The position numbers and the translations under genes were made by a program. The notes under the pieces are model-generated. The model was not told the DNA's origin. It did no database searches and saw nothing but the letters and a program-made list of their open reading frames with translations. Below, piece after piece: positions 16,943-25,830 of a stretch of DNA of 64,000 nt; positions within the stretch are counted from its first letter, which is position 1; each line of letters begins with the position of its first letter. The stretch covers positions 186,001 to 250,000 of the forward strand of contig JARKND010000001.1 in assembly GCA_029309925.1 (NCBI GenBank), given 5' to 3'. This DNA comes from Fulvivirgaceae bacterium JP3-4. GTDB taxonomy: Bacteria; Bacteroidota; Bacteroidia; Cytophagales; Cyclobacteriaceae.

Positions 16943-17626
16943 TTACGATTTTCCGAACGCAAGGGAATAGAGATCGCCTTTCTCATGTGGCGTGATGCGC
17001 AATACATCTGCAAGTACAAGCAACACTAATTTTTTTGAAGCTTGAAATTTTTTCAGTCCACTTAATTCTATAAATCGCTTGAGCGTGATATTGGGGTTAG
17101 TATCAAGGTATTGCATGAGGAATTTTTCGTGCTCACCGTAGTGGAAGCGAATGTCCTTTTTTCTTCGGGCGCGCTTTACAATCTCGCGTATCTCGCGACT
17201 TGCCTTGATGCTTTGATCGTTGACACGCACGTATGAGGTCTTCTGCTCGCCTTCTGAGTAGAAGTGAGGTTTGCGATCACTTTCATCAATGTCGTAGCGT
17301 ATGATAGTGCGTGCGTTGCCGATGGGTATGAACTGTTCCCTGACCGGTAGTCGCGGGCGACATTTCTTCAATGCCTCCTGCACCACATGTGACTCGTCTT
17401 CCGGAAACTTTAAACCTGGCAGCGTTTTGTCATCACCAACACCCAGCAGAAGAACACCTCCATAAGAATTCGCAAAAGCAATCATTTCCCGCACGATCTT
17501 TTCCGGATATGCTGCCTTTCGTTTGAACTCGAGCATAGCACCTTCGCCCTGCGCCACAAGCTTTTTCAGATCCTGAACTTGCCGGGCATTGTAAGGGTTG
17601 GATTCCTGGGGCTTGCGTTGTGTCAA
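16943..17626 (-). CDS. AlbA_2 (Schlafen-type) ATP-binding protein
   Basis: 227 residues. The start is TTG at 17626; a stop lies just upstream and no ATG precedes the conserved opening LVAQGEGAMLEFKRK. The AlbA_2/Schlafen core follows: REMIAFANSYGGVLLLGVGDD, then a strand rich in IRYDIDESDRKPHFYSEG and TSYVRVNDQSIKAS. The last 70 residues hold a winged-helix-like segment (NITLKRFIELSGLKKFQASKKLVLLVLADVL). These proteins are predicted nucleic-acid binding regulators; the target is unknown. It is followed by the PIN-PhoH gene on the same strand after 77 nt. Confidence 0.82.
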   Translation of the reverse strand: MTQRKPQESNPYNARQVQDLKKLVAQGEGAMLEFKRKAAYPEKIVREMIAFANSYGGVLLLGVGDDKTLPGLKFPEDESHVVQEALKKCRPRLPVREQFIPIGNARTIIRYDIDESDRKPHFYSEGEQKTSYVRVNDQSIKASREIREIVKRARRKKDIRFHYGEHEKFLMQYLDTNPNITLKRFIELSGLKKFQASKKLVLLVLADVLRITPHEKGDLYSLAFGKS

Positions 17627-17658
17627 GGGTTTTCTGCAGTTTTAAAGTTGCGTCTTCA

Positions 17659-17770
17659 TAAAGGCTACAAGCTTCAAGCTTCAGGCTACAAGCCTTTTCT
17701 TCAAACATATTAATAATTTTCATTGTTTGACTACTCTGCTTGAAGCTTGCAGCTTATAGCTTGAAGCCAT
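17659..17770. repeat. Paired-arm element (AAGCTTCAA type)
   Basis: Left arm 17661-17696 is made of GGCTACAAGCTTCAAGC-like units; right arm 17736-17769 is made of GCTTGAAGCTTGCAGC-like units. The two arms are complementary with mismatches and flank a unique 39-nt core. It fills the gap between the AAA ATPase gene and the AlbA_2 gene. Confidence 0.75.
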
Positions 17771-17795
17771 CTTTAAGAAGTAAAGGATTCACCCG

Positions 17796-19307
17796 CTACT
17801 TAAAGCGTCCCCTAACCTCATCATCCTCGTCTTCATCTTCATCAGCGCCAGGCCGAGGCAGTGTGAACATGCTGCTCAGCAAGTCTTTGAACTGCAGGCC
17901 TGCAGAAAGGTTGTGCTTGCTGATGAGGCTATATTCTGCGAGCCCGTGCAGTGCAAACTCCATCAGGAACAATTTTGTGGCTGCATCCTGCCCCTTGTGA
18001 AATTCCTGGATCAGTTCTGCCAGTCCTGGTACGGCCTTAATTTTCTTTTCAAATTCGGCCTGCGTCATGTCGTGAAGCAGATCGATTGCGTTACCGTCAC
18101 CAAACCACTCGGTAATTTTTTTGTACGGACTCTTTTCTTTTTGCTTTCTGAATTTGTCAGGGTCGGGAAAATAATTTACGAACTGCGTGCGAATCGCTTT
18201 CCCGACAAGGTTTTGCGCAATGATGTTAGGACCTTCCTGTTCGCCTTCATATACCAGTTCAACCTTCCCGGTAATTGCCGGGATCACACCGATAAAATCT
18301 GAAATCCGGATGGCGGTATTTTTTTCGCCATTAATAATGCTTCTTCGTTCTGCTGCTGCCACAAGATTTTCAAACGCGGAAATTGTGAGACGTGCGGACA
18401 CACCACTCTTCGCATCTACGTATTCGCTCTTTCTTGCTTCGAACGCTATCTGTTCGATCAGGTCTTTTGCAATTTCATTCACAGCAATTGATTTCTGAGC
18501 ATCTTTCAAACGCGCCTCCTGCTGCGTGATGCGCTTGCCGATCTCGAGTGACTTTGGATAGTGGGTAATGATCTGACTGTCAATACGGTCTTTCAGTGGC
18601 GTGACGATGCTTCCGCGATTCGTGTAATCTTCCGGGTTGGCAGTGAATACAAACTGAATGTCGAGCGGAAGACGAATCTTGAATCCGCGGATCTGGATAT
18701 CGCCCTCCTGCAGGATATTGAACAGTGCAACCTGGATCCTGGCTTGCAAGTCTGGCAGTTCGTTGATTACGAAGATGCAGCGATTGGATCTTGGAATCAG
18801 TCCGAAATGGATGACTCGCTCATCGGAGTAGGGCAGTTTCAAAGATGCAGCCTTGATCGGATCCACATCACCAATAAGGTCGGCAACTGATACGTCAGGT
18901 GTTGCAAGCTTTTCGGTGTAGCGATCGTTGCGATGAAGCCATGAGATCGGAGTCTGATCGCCCATCTCTTTTACCTTGTCTTCGCCATAGCGCGACAACG
19001 GAGCAAACGGATCATCATTGAGGTCTGATCCCTCGATGACAGGAACATACTCGTCAAGAAGCTGGACCATCAGCCGTGCAAGGCGTGTTTTAGCCTGGCC
19101 GCGAAGCCCGAGCAAATTGATGTCATGCCCTGCGAGGATTGCACGTTCGAGGTCTGGAATAACGGTTTCTTCGTAGCCCCAGATTCCCGCGAAGACGGTT
19201 TCCTTATTTTTTAATTTCTGAATGAGATTTTCTCTCAGCTCTTCTTTTATCGAACGGGATTTGTATCCGGATTTTTTGAGTTCGCCTAATGTTTTAATGT
19301 TTGTCAT
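17796..19307 (-). CDS. MoxR/ChlI-type AAA+ ATPase
   Basis: 503 residues. A P-loop of GxxGxxKT form (GLRGQAKTRLARL, about residue 68) is followed by a Walker B-like CIFVINELPDL, a NILQEGDIQIRG loop, sensor 1 (FVFTANPEDYTNRGSIVTPLKDRIDSQI) and an arginine-finger region. In ChlI/MoxR proteins the Walker B usually reads DE; here NE replaces it, which may weaken hydrolysis. The C-terminus is acidic (DEDEDDEVRGRFK). It lies 9 nt behind the VWA gene. MoxR-VWA pairs act as chaperone machines for metal or protein-complex assembly; the substrate here is unknown. Confidence 0.85.
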   Translation of the reverse strand: MTNIKTLGELKKSGYKSRSIKEELRENLIQKLKNKETVFAGIWGYEETVIPDLERAILAGHDINLLGLRGQAKTRLARLMVQLLDEYVPVIEGSDLNDDPFAPLSRYGEDKVKEMGDQTPISWLHRNDRYTEKLATPDVSVADLIGDVDPIKAASLKLPYSDERVIHFGLIPRSNRCIFVINELPDLQARIQVALFNILQEGDIQIRGFKIRLPLDIQFVFTANPEDYTNRGSIVTPLKDRIDSQIITHYPKSLEIGKRITQQEARLKDAQKSIAVNEIAKDLIEQIAFEARKSEYVDAKSGVSARLTISAFENLVAAAERRSIINGEKNTAIRISDFIGVIPAITGKVELVYEGEQEGPNIIAQNLVGKAIRTQFVNYFPDPDKFRKQKEKSPYKKITEWFGDGNAIDLLHDMTQAEFEKKIKAVPGLAELIQEFHKGQDAATKLFLMEFALHGLAEYSLISKHNLSAGLQFKDLLSSMFTLPRPGADEDEDEDDEVRGRFK

Positions 19308-19316
19308 CCGTGTTGA

Positions 19317-20414
19317 CTATAGGTTTTTTCTTCTGTTCTTTTTAAAATCTTCGAAAACGAGATTGCCCAGTCCCTGGAGACTGCTGTAGTAGGCGTTTCC
19401 GTTATTCGCTTTTGTAAATTCTCTGACAAAGGTCTTGAGGTATGGGTCGGTCGCAATCATGAAAGTTGTTACCGGGATTTTGAGTTTCTTCAGCTGGCCA
19501 GCCAGGTTCAACGTTTTACTCAGGATCTTTTCGTCCAGACCGAAGGCATTCTTGTAATATTTGATCCCCTGCTTGATGCAGGTCGGTTTTCCATCGGTGA
19601 TCATAAACACCTGCTTGTTCGAATTCTTCCTTCTGCGCAGAATATCCATGGCAAGTTCGAGCCCTGCAACTGTATTCGTGTGGTATGGTCCCACCTGAAG
19701 GTAAGGCAGGTCTTTGATTTCGATCTGCCAGGCATCATCACCAAATACTAGCACATCCAGTGTGTCTTTCGGATATTTCTTGGTGATCAGTTCCGCGAGC
19801 GCCATGGCAACTTTTTTTGCCGGAGTGATGCGGTCCTCTCCATAAAGGATCATCGAGTGTGAGATATCGATCATCAGCACGGTTGAGGTCTGCGTTTTGA
19901 ATTCGCTTTCCATCACCTCGAGGTCATCTTCGGCCAGGAAGAAGTTTTCGAGTCCGTGATTGATCTGCGCGTTGCGAAGTGAATCTGTTACGGAGATTTG
20001 TTCGAGCGTATCGCCAAACTCGTAGTCGCGTCTGTCGGTAGTCTGTTCGTCACCGCGCCCGCTCTGTCGTGTATTGTGATCGCCCGACTTCGTTTTCTTC
20101 AATTGGCCAAAAATTTCTTCGAGGGCCGACTGACGAAGGTTCTGTTCACTTTTGGCGTTAAGTTTAAATTCACCCTTCGGCCCCTCCTCCGTGATGTAGC
20201 CTTTCCGCTTGAGATCTTCAATGAAGTCACCGATACCATATTGTGGCGTTGTGAGCTTGTGCTGACGATCAACTTCAGTTAACCACTGTAAAGCTTCCTG
20301 CACATTTCCGGATGTAATTAAAACCAGTTGCATGAAGATTTTCAGCAGCCTGTCGAAGTCACTTTTGCCTTTTTCCGGTGGAGGAGAATATTTTGAGAAT
20401 CTGTATCCTAGCAT
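19317..20414 (-). CDS. VWA-domain protein, partner of the AAA+ ATPase
   Basis: 365 residues, no signal peptide, so cytoplasmic. The C-terminal half is a von Willebrand A domain with a complete MIDAS: DISHS (first motif, after TVLMI), a Thr in the HTNTVAGLELA loop and an ITDGKPT third motif. The N-terminal half is helical and charged, with a GDHNTRQSGRGDEQ linker. It is the first gene of a two-gene unit with the MoxR-type ATPase (9-nt gap). The D-x-S-x-S site should bind Mg2+ and a partner acidic residue. Confidence 0.88.
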   Translation of the reverse strand: MLGYRFSKYSPPPEKGKSDFDRLLKIFMQLVLITSGNVQEALQWLTEVDRQHKLTTPQYGIGDFIEDLKRKGYITEEGPKGEFKLNAKSEQNLRQSALEEIFGQLKKTKSGDHNTRQSGRGDEQTTDRRDYEFGDTLEQISVTDSLRNAQINHGLENFFLAEDDLEVMESEFKTQTSTVLMIDISHSMILYGEDRITPAKKVAMALAELITKKYPKDTLDVLVFGDDAWQIEIKDLPYLQVGPYHTNTVAGLELAMDILRRRKNSNKQVFMITDGKPTCIKQGIKYYKNAFGLDEKILSKTLNLAGQLKKLKIPVTTFMIATDPYLKTFVREFTKANNGNAYYSSLQGLGNLVFEDFKKNRRKNL

Positions 20415-20578
20415 CTGCCTGAGAGTATACCGTTATAAACCATTTATTTGCATCTTCTGTTCTCTGCTCAGCCGTTTTCAGAACAATTTTCACTGGCCGT
20501 GTAATAATTCAGGGATTACGGCAAGAAAATGAAGGAATGGACGTTATACTTTTGTCCATTCAATTTATAACATTATTA

Positions 20579-20713
20579 ATGGCAATGAGAAAATCTATAG
20601 CAGTTTTAATACTCGGAGTGCTTGCTGTGGTGGTAAGTTCCTGTTCAGTGTATACTTGCCCTACTTACACGAAGTCAGTCAGGCAGCAGCCTGAAAGTAC
20701 ACGTAATGTGTAG
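20579..20713 (+). CDS. Small lipoprotein
   Basis: 44 residues, too short for most gene callers. A basic start (MAMRKS) is followed by a hydrophobic helix and a lipobox ending SSC at residue 22; a second ATG at 20585 is possible. The mature peptide is only 23 residues (SVYTCPTYTKSVRQQPESTRNV after the Cys). It is followed by a strong terminator and preceded by an AT-rich leader. Similar tiny lipoproteins with a C-P-T-Y motif occur in Bacteroidota; function unknown. Confidence 0.6.
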   Translation: MAMRKSIAVLILGVLAVVVSSCSVYTCPTYTKSVRQQPESTRNV

Positions 20714-20732
20714 TTAAGATCATACGGAAAAT

Positions 20733-20763
20733 AAAAAAAGCCGCTTTCAAGCGGCTTTTTTGT
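20733..20763. terminator. Bidirectional terminator
   Basis: AGCCGCTT (20739-20746) pairs with AAGCGGCT (20749-20756), with A-run before and T-run after. It serves the small lipoprotein on the plus strand; on the minus strand the hydroxylase CDS ends inside it (stop at 20747-20749). Confidence 0.9.
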
Positions 20764-21430
20764 TGTGATGATGTGTGTGGGTCAGATCCTTTCCCTGCTT
20801 ATCCCTCATCGTTCCATACACATAATCCCAGAACGGTGACGAAACTCCGAAAACGTATTCGCCATGTTTATAATGATGCACGCTGTGGTTGATCCAAAGC
20901 GCCTTGAACATATTTTTCGGTGGCTGATATACATGCACGATATAGTGCACGGACAGGTAGTAAGCATACCCAACCAGAAATCCCGGAAGGAAAGCGAACA
21001 CCAGATCACCCAATACCAGACGTAATCCAAGCAATAAAACCGTTGCGATGGTGATGCTCAAAAGCGGTGGCATCGCCAGGCGTTCTTTGTCTTTTGGGAA
21101 CTCATGATGCACACCGTGAATTGTGTACTGAAGCTTTTCCCGCCACTTCGTGTAGGTGTCCATGTGGAAGACGTAACGATGGGTCATGTATTCCACCCAC
21201 GTAAACAGCACGAATCCAAACGCAAATAGCCCAATCGTTGTCAACGCAGTGAGCGAAGTATGCGTGATACTCCAGTACAGTAAGGCTGCAGCATAGGAGA
21301 AGAAAATTGTCAACGGAATGGATATGTGCGTCCGCGACAGTTTTTCTAAAATCGGATTCTTGAAAAGTTGTTTGGTGCCTTTGTTCTTCGGCACATTCGT
21401 TCTGAATTGAGATCCAACATTATCAGTCAT
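20747..21430 (-). CDS. Fatty-acid hydroxylase / sterol desaturase family protein
   Basis: 227 residues from the ATG at 21430. Integral membrane di-iron enzyme with the histidine clusters HRYVFH, HGVHHEFP, HYIVH and HSVHHYKH spread over the second half, and about four membrane helices (IPLTIFFSYAAALLYW, TIGLFAFGFVLFTWVEY, LSITIATVLLLGLRL, FAFLPGFLVGYAYYLSVH). In Bacteroidota such enzymes hydroxylate fatty acyl or related lipid chains; the exact substrate cannot be read. It starts 47 nt downstream of bshA on the same strand. The C-terminus runs HTHHHNKKAA into the terminator hairpin. Confidence 0.85.
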   Translation of the reverse strand: MTDNVGSQFRTNVPKNKGTKQLFKNPILEKLSRTHISIPLTIFFSYAAALLYWSITHTSLTALTTIGLFAFGFVLFTWVEYMTHRYVFHMDTYTKWREKLQYTIHGVHHEFPKDKERLAMPPLLSITIATVLLLGLRLVLGDLVFAFLPGFLVGYAYYLSVHYIVHVYQPPKNMFKALWINHSVHHYKHGEYVFGVSSPFWDYVYGTMRDKQGKDLTHTHHHNKKAA

Positions 21431-21477
21431 AACCAAAATTTTGCGTACTACTTTTACACAAAAAGGATACAACGGTA

Positions 21478-22629
21478 TTATGATAGTGCTTTTGCTGCTG
21501 TTTTTTCCATCACCTGCTGATAGTATGATTCATACAGTGGCAGGATCTTGGAAATGTCAAATTGCTTTGCTCTCTCGAGCGCATTCTGCTTAAAGCGTGG
21601 AAGATTGTTCTTGTCCAGCACAAAAAGCGCATTTCGCGTCATATCCTCAATGTCACCAATGTTGCTTAAAAAACCTGTACCACCATGGATATTCAACTCG
21701 GGTAAACCTCCCGTGTTGGTGGAAATTACAGGCACTTCGCAGGCCATGGCCTCGAGCGCTGCCAGTCCGAAACTCTCCTTTTCACTAGGCATCAGAAACA
21801 GATCGGCTACCGACAACACCTCTTCTACAGCCTCGAGTTTTCCTAAAAAGCGCACGTCATCACAAATTCCGAGTTCGCGGCACTGGGCTTCTGCTTTCAC
21901 GCGCTCCGGCCCGTCACCAATCATCAGCAGCTTCGAAGGAATCTCTTTATGGATATTGGCAAAGACGCTGATCACGTCCTGCACACGTTTTACTTTTCTG
22001 AAATTAGACGTGTGAACAATCAACGATTCACCAGCCGGGCAAATTGCTCTCTTGAAATGATCTTTCTTCTGCTTCTTGAATTTTTCTAGATCAATGAAGT
22101 TTGGAATCACTTCAATGTTGTTCGTGATCTTGAACGATTTATACGTTTCTTTCCGCAAGTCTTCGGATACTGCTGTAACGCCATCGCTTTGATTGATGCT
22201 GAAAGTTACAACCGGTTCATAGGACGCATCGCGCCCCACGAGCGTAATGTCAGTTCCGTGCAGGGTCGTAACCACAGGAATTGTAATTCCCTGAGTTCGC
22301 AAAATCTGCTTCGCCATGTAGGCTGCGGAAGCGTGCGGGATCGCATAGTGAACGTGCAGAAGATCGAGTTTTTCGTTTTTCACCACATCGACCATTTTGC
22401 TGGCCAGCGCCAGCTCGTAAGGAGCAAATTCGAAAAGGGGATAGGAGCGAATGTTTACTTCGTGGTAGAAAAGGTTCTCGTTGAGAAAATCCAGCCGTGA
22501 AGGTTGTGAGTAAGTGATAAAGTGAACCTTGTGACCTTCCTTGGCCAACGCTTTTCCTAACTCTGTCGCTACCACTCCGCTACCACCGAAGGTCGGGTAG
22601 CAGACGATTCCAATCTTAAATTGCTCCAT
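21478..22629 (-). CDS. bshA: N-acetyl-alpha-D-glucosaminyl L-malate synthase BshA
   Basis: 383 residues, GT4 glycosyltransferase fold. It transfers GlcNAc from UDP-GlcNAc to L-malate, the first step of bacillithiol synthesis. The family opening KIGIVCYPTFGGSGVVATELG is complete, followed by LLHVHYAIPHASAAY, TTLHGTDITLVG and the GT4 E-x7-E region PSEKESFGLAALEAMACEVPVI. Length and motifs match Bacteroidota BshA closely. It may be co-transcribed with the hydroxylase gene behind it; bshB and bshC are not in the window. Confidence 0.95.
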   Translation of the reverse strand: MEQFKIGIVCYPTFGGSGVVATELGKALAKEGHKVHFITYSQPSRLDFLNENLFYHEVNIRSYPLFEFAPYELALASKMVDVVKNEKLDLLHVHYAIPHASAAYMAKQILRTQGITIPVVTTLHGTDITLVGRDASYEPVVTFSINQSDGVTAVSEDLRKETYKSFKITNNIEVIPNFIDLEKFKKQKKDHFKRAICPAGESLIVHTSNFRKVKRVQDVISVFANIHKEIPSKLLMIGDGPERVKAEAQCRELGICDDVRFLGKLEAVEEVLSVADLFLMPSEKESFGLAALEAMACEVPVISTNTGGLPELNIHGGTGFLSNIGDIEDMTRNALFVLDKNNLPRFKQNALERAKQFDISKILPLYESYYQQVMEKTAAKALS

Positions 22630-22682
22630 TTACAAAGGTTTAAAAAAACCGGCTCATCCTGTTAGTCGTACCAGCCAAAAAA

Positions 22683-25643
22683 TTATTGTGACTGACCAAG
22701 AGTCTCTACCGGAGGACTAACAGGTACGGGAGGTTCACCGCCTGCCGTTTTACAATATTCAAATATCGCCTGATAGATCACGTCCTGGATACGAGAACGT
22801 ATATTGGCGGTTAAAAGTTTATTGTTAGTCATATCGGGGTGCACCCGATTCGACAGGAAAATATAGACAAGCTTAAACTCAGGATCCACCCAAATGCACG
22901 TGCCGGTAAATCCTGTGTGGCCGAAGGTTTTCCCGGAGGCATAATACGATGTCGGTCCATTCCAGTCTCCGGGAGTTGCCTTATCCCAACCAAGGCCCCT
23001 GCGGCTGTTGTCGAACTGCTTGGCGGTGAAGAGTCTCACGGTCTCTGGCTTATAATATTGAATGCCGCCATACCGCCCTTCCTGTAGCAACATCTGTCCA
23101 AGTTTCGCCAGGTCATTGGCGTTGCTGAATAACCCTGCATGTCCGGCAATCCCGCCCAGCATCGCTGCCCCCTGATCGTGAACCGTTCCAATCAGCAATG
23201 ATTTTCTGAACAGCCTGTCATTCTCAGTTGGGGCAATTTGCCTTAGCGGAAATTTTAAGAGTGGAAGATATCCTGTGGACACAGATCCCAACGGCTCGTA
23301 CAAATTCTGGGAAAGAAAATCTTCAATTGGTTGATTCAGCAAACGCTCCGCCAGGTGCTGCAGAATGTAGAAGCCCATGTCACTGTAACGGTAATCATAA
23401 GGAGTCCGCGCAGGTTTTTCCCGGACCCGCGCCTTGATGATCCATGACCAGAGACTGTCTTTCATGGCAACGCTTCCAAAAAGTTTGTCGGCAATCACGA
23501 GTGGATACTTTGCGGAGAGTGAGTCGTTGTAAAACTCCGGCAGGTATAGAGAATCCTTCATCGTCTGCGCCCAGAATGGCAAAAATGGCCACAAACCCGC
23601 CTGGTGTGTGAGAATATCTCTCAGGGTGTAATCTTCCTTGTTCGAATTCTTCAGTTCAGGCAAATACACCGAGGCTTTTTTATTGATGTCGATCATGCCT
23701 TTGTCGTACATGAACATCACGGCCTGCAAGGTTGCCGTTACTTTGGTGACGGACGCAAGATCGTAGATTGTCTGGTCCGTTACCTTTTCCTGATTCTCAT
23801 AGGTGAGGTGACCGAAAGATTCTTCGTAGATCACCTTCCCGTCTTTCGCCACCAGTACATGACAGCCAGGAGTTGCTTTCATTTCAATGGCCTCGCGTGC
23901 AATCGATTCTATTTTTCTGAGTGTACGCGAATCAACTCCGGCTTCCTCAGGGAAGGAGTAGGTGAGTCTTTGCAGCGCATCCGTATTTACGGACGTGCCT
24001 GCAGGAATTTGCCCATAGGTAATGGGCAGAATTCCGGAAGCCCCCCTGCCGCCAAAAATTACTTCCGGGATAGCCTCCAGCATCTCAGCATCATCTGAGT
24101 AGCCTGATATTATTGTGGGAAAAAATTGCGCGAAGCTTCGAAACACAGGCGACCCAAAATCACAAATGATTATCTCACGGTTCTGATCTGCCGGACTTAG
24201 CGCTGAAAGCATCCGCTGAATTGTTTCTTCTTTGCTGTTCGGGAACACTGCAACGATGATCAGTTGCTTGTCCTTAGGGTTGGATGGAATTTCAGGAAGC
24301 TCTTTTTTATCGTTTGCCAGGATCACGGTGGTTCCGATATACTTTTTGATCTTCGCTGCAACCGCCATTGCGCGGATGCTGTCATCGGCAGCAATGAAAG
24401 TAAACCGTTTCTCGTCAAGCGCGCGAACCGGAACTGCTGCCGTTTCATTTTTTACCACGGTGACTGCAGCGCGGTAGAGATTTTTTTTCAGCAACGTGAC
24501 TTCCGGATCGTTCAGGCGGTGGAATGCGCCTTCAGCATTCACCACCGGTCTTCTCCAAAGGCCTGCATCGTATTTCAGGCGCAAAATTCTTTTTACGGTT
24601 TCATCGAGCTGCGCGCGATACTCTTTTTCTTTTTTAAAGAAACGCTTCATTTTCCGCAATGCGGGATCAGGGTCAGAACGGATCACCTGGATGTCGTTGC
24701 CGGCCTGGAAGGCAAAGATCTCGCCTTCACCATTCGCAAGCCTGGCGGAGCCGCGAGTCAGCTGATCGATGTCAATGAAGATGACACCGTTGTAATTCAT
24801 GTTGGTTTTTATCCAGTTTCCAGCGAATGATGCCGACAATGCACTTCCCGAAAAAAGGTTCTTGATCGCAGTTTTCTTTTCAGTATAAAAAAGAGGGAGA
24901 TCGCTTCCTGCAGCCATGATTGCAGGCAAACCGTTTTTGAAGAGCGTTCGGAAAGGGTAAGTCTCTATGGAATCAACACTCAATTCTACCTCGGGCATTC
25001 CTTTCTGAACTTCTTTTACCTGTACGGCATGAATGGGAAAGTCTTTCGCGCAAGCCAGGATCCCCTGTGACTGAATGCCGCTCCAGTAATCGAGAATTTT
25101 ATCGCTGACCGTAAACCGGTTTTCGGCATAGAATAGATCTGCGTTCGGATCATCAACCGCGCCCGCGTTTGCGTTGATAAAGTTGATGTTGATTCCAATG
25201 TCCTTGTATGCTTTGCCGAGTTCGGTAGCCATCGCCTTTACAAGACTGTCGCTGGCAACCGCGCCCTGGGCCAGCATCACCGGAAATTTTAGTGACAGGG
25301 AATCTTCAGGTTTTCCGATTCCGGATGTTCCTTCCACACCCACCAGGATCGGAACTCTTGACGAAGCATGAAACTGGCGGGTGTAGTTGATCTGCCTGCC
25401 GAGACTACCTTTCGTAAATAGAACTCCTCCAATATTATCAGACTTGATTTTGCGTTCAATTTTTTCCAGCTCGGCTTTTTCAGCATCAGGCGAAACCGAG
25501 ATCATAAAAAGTTGCCCGATTTTATCCGCAACTGACATGGTCTGGAAAACACTATCCACCCATTTTTCCCGAGGCGGCTGCGCCTTTGCAGAATATACGA
25601 ACGCACAGAAACCCAGTAAACAACCCAAAACTTTCTTCATCAT
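22683..25643 (-). CDS. GH3-like (degenerate) plus beta-lactamase fusion, secreted
   Basis: 986 residues from the ATG at 25643, which opens a signal peptide ending SAKAQ. Residues about 25-365 are a GH3 (NagZ-like) barrel, 400-560 a GH3 C-terminal-like Rossmann segment, and 570-975 a class C beta-lactamase/PBP domain with SVTK (631-634), YSD (in YRYSDMGF) and HTGFTGT. The GH3 part lacks the usual NagZ residues: D-Q-E-GGR reads VEGTSG, KHFPGHG reads KDFPIHA and the DSH catalytic loop is absent; Asp291 (FIDIDQL) may align with the nucleophile. So the esterase/peptidase half looks active and the sugar-cleaving half may not be. The fusion architecture itself is known in Bacteroidota. Confidence 0.9.
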   Translation of the reverse strand: MMKKVLGCLLGFCAFVYSAKAQPPREKWVDSVFQTMSVADKIGQLFMISVSPDAEKAELEKIERKIKSDNIGGVLFTKGSLGRQINYTRQFHASSRVPILVGVEGTSGIGKPEDSLSLKFPVMLAQGAVASDSLVKAMATELGKAYKDIGININFINANAGAVDDPNADLFYAENRFTVSDKILDYWSGIQSQGILACAKDFPIHAVQVKEVQKGMPEVELSVDSIETYPFRTLFKNGLPAIMAAGSDLPLFYTEKKTAIKNLFSGSALSASFAGNWIKTNMNYNGVIFIDIDQLTRGSARLANGEGEIFAFQAGNDIQVIRSDPDPALRKMKRFFKKEKEYRAQLDETVKRILRLKYDAGLWRRPVVNAEGAFHRLNDPEVTLLKKNLYRAAVTVVKNETAAVPVRALDEKRFTFIAADDSIRAMAVAAKIKKYIGTTVILANDKKELPEIPSNPKDKQLIIVAVFPNSKEETIQRMLSALSPADQNREIIICDFGSPVFRSFAQFFPTIISGYSDDAEMLEAIPEVIFGGRGASGILPITYGQIPAGTSVNTDALQRLTYSFPEEAGVDSRTLRKIESIAREAIEMKATPGCHVLVAKDGKVIYEESFGHLTYENQEKVTDQTIYDLASVTKVTATLQAVMFMYDKGMIDINKKASVYLPELKNSNKEDYTLRDILTHQAGLWPFLPFWAQTMKDSLYLPEFYNDSLSAKYPLVIADKLFGSVAMKDSLWSWIIKARVREKPARTPYDYRYSDMGFYILQHLAERLLNQPIEDFLSQNLYEPLGSVSTGYLPLLKFPLRQIAPTENDRLFRKSLLIGTVHDQGAAMLGGIAGHAGLFSNANDLAKLGQMLLQEGRYGGIQYYKPETVRLFTAKQFDNSRRGLGWDKATPGDWNGPTSYYASGKTFGHTGFTGTCIWVDPEFKLVYIFLSNRVHPDMTNNKLLTANIRSRIQDVIYQAIFEYCKTAGGEPPVPVSPPVETLGQSQ

Positions 25644-25830
25644 GCCAAATGCTGGAAATTGATTGTGTTTGATGCCATAAAAATAAGAAGACCTGGCAGT
25701 TTGCAGCGACTGTATGAGCAAGAATCACACCCGCTGTGCCCGTAAACTTGAAAAAATTTCAAATCGGTACACTTTGGTTGGTGCTTGAGTGGAATACTTT
25801 AATTTGCAGGGTCTATTTTTGAGAAACTCC

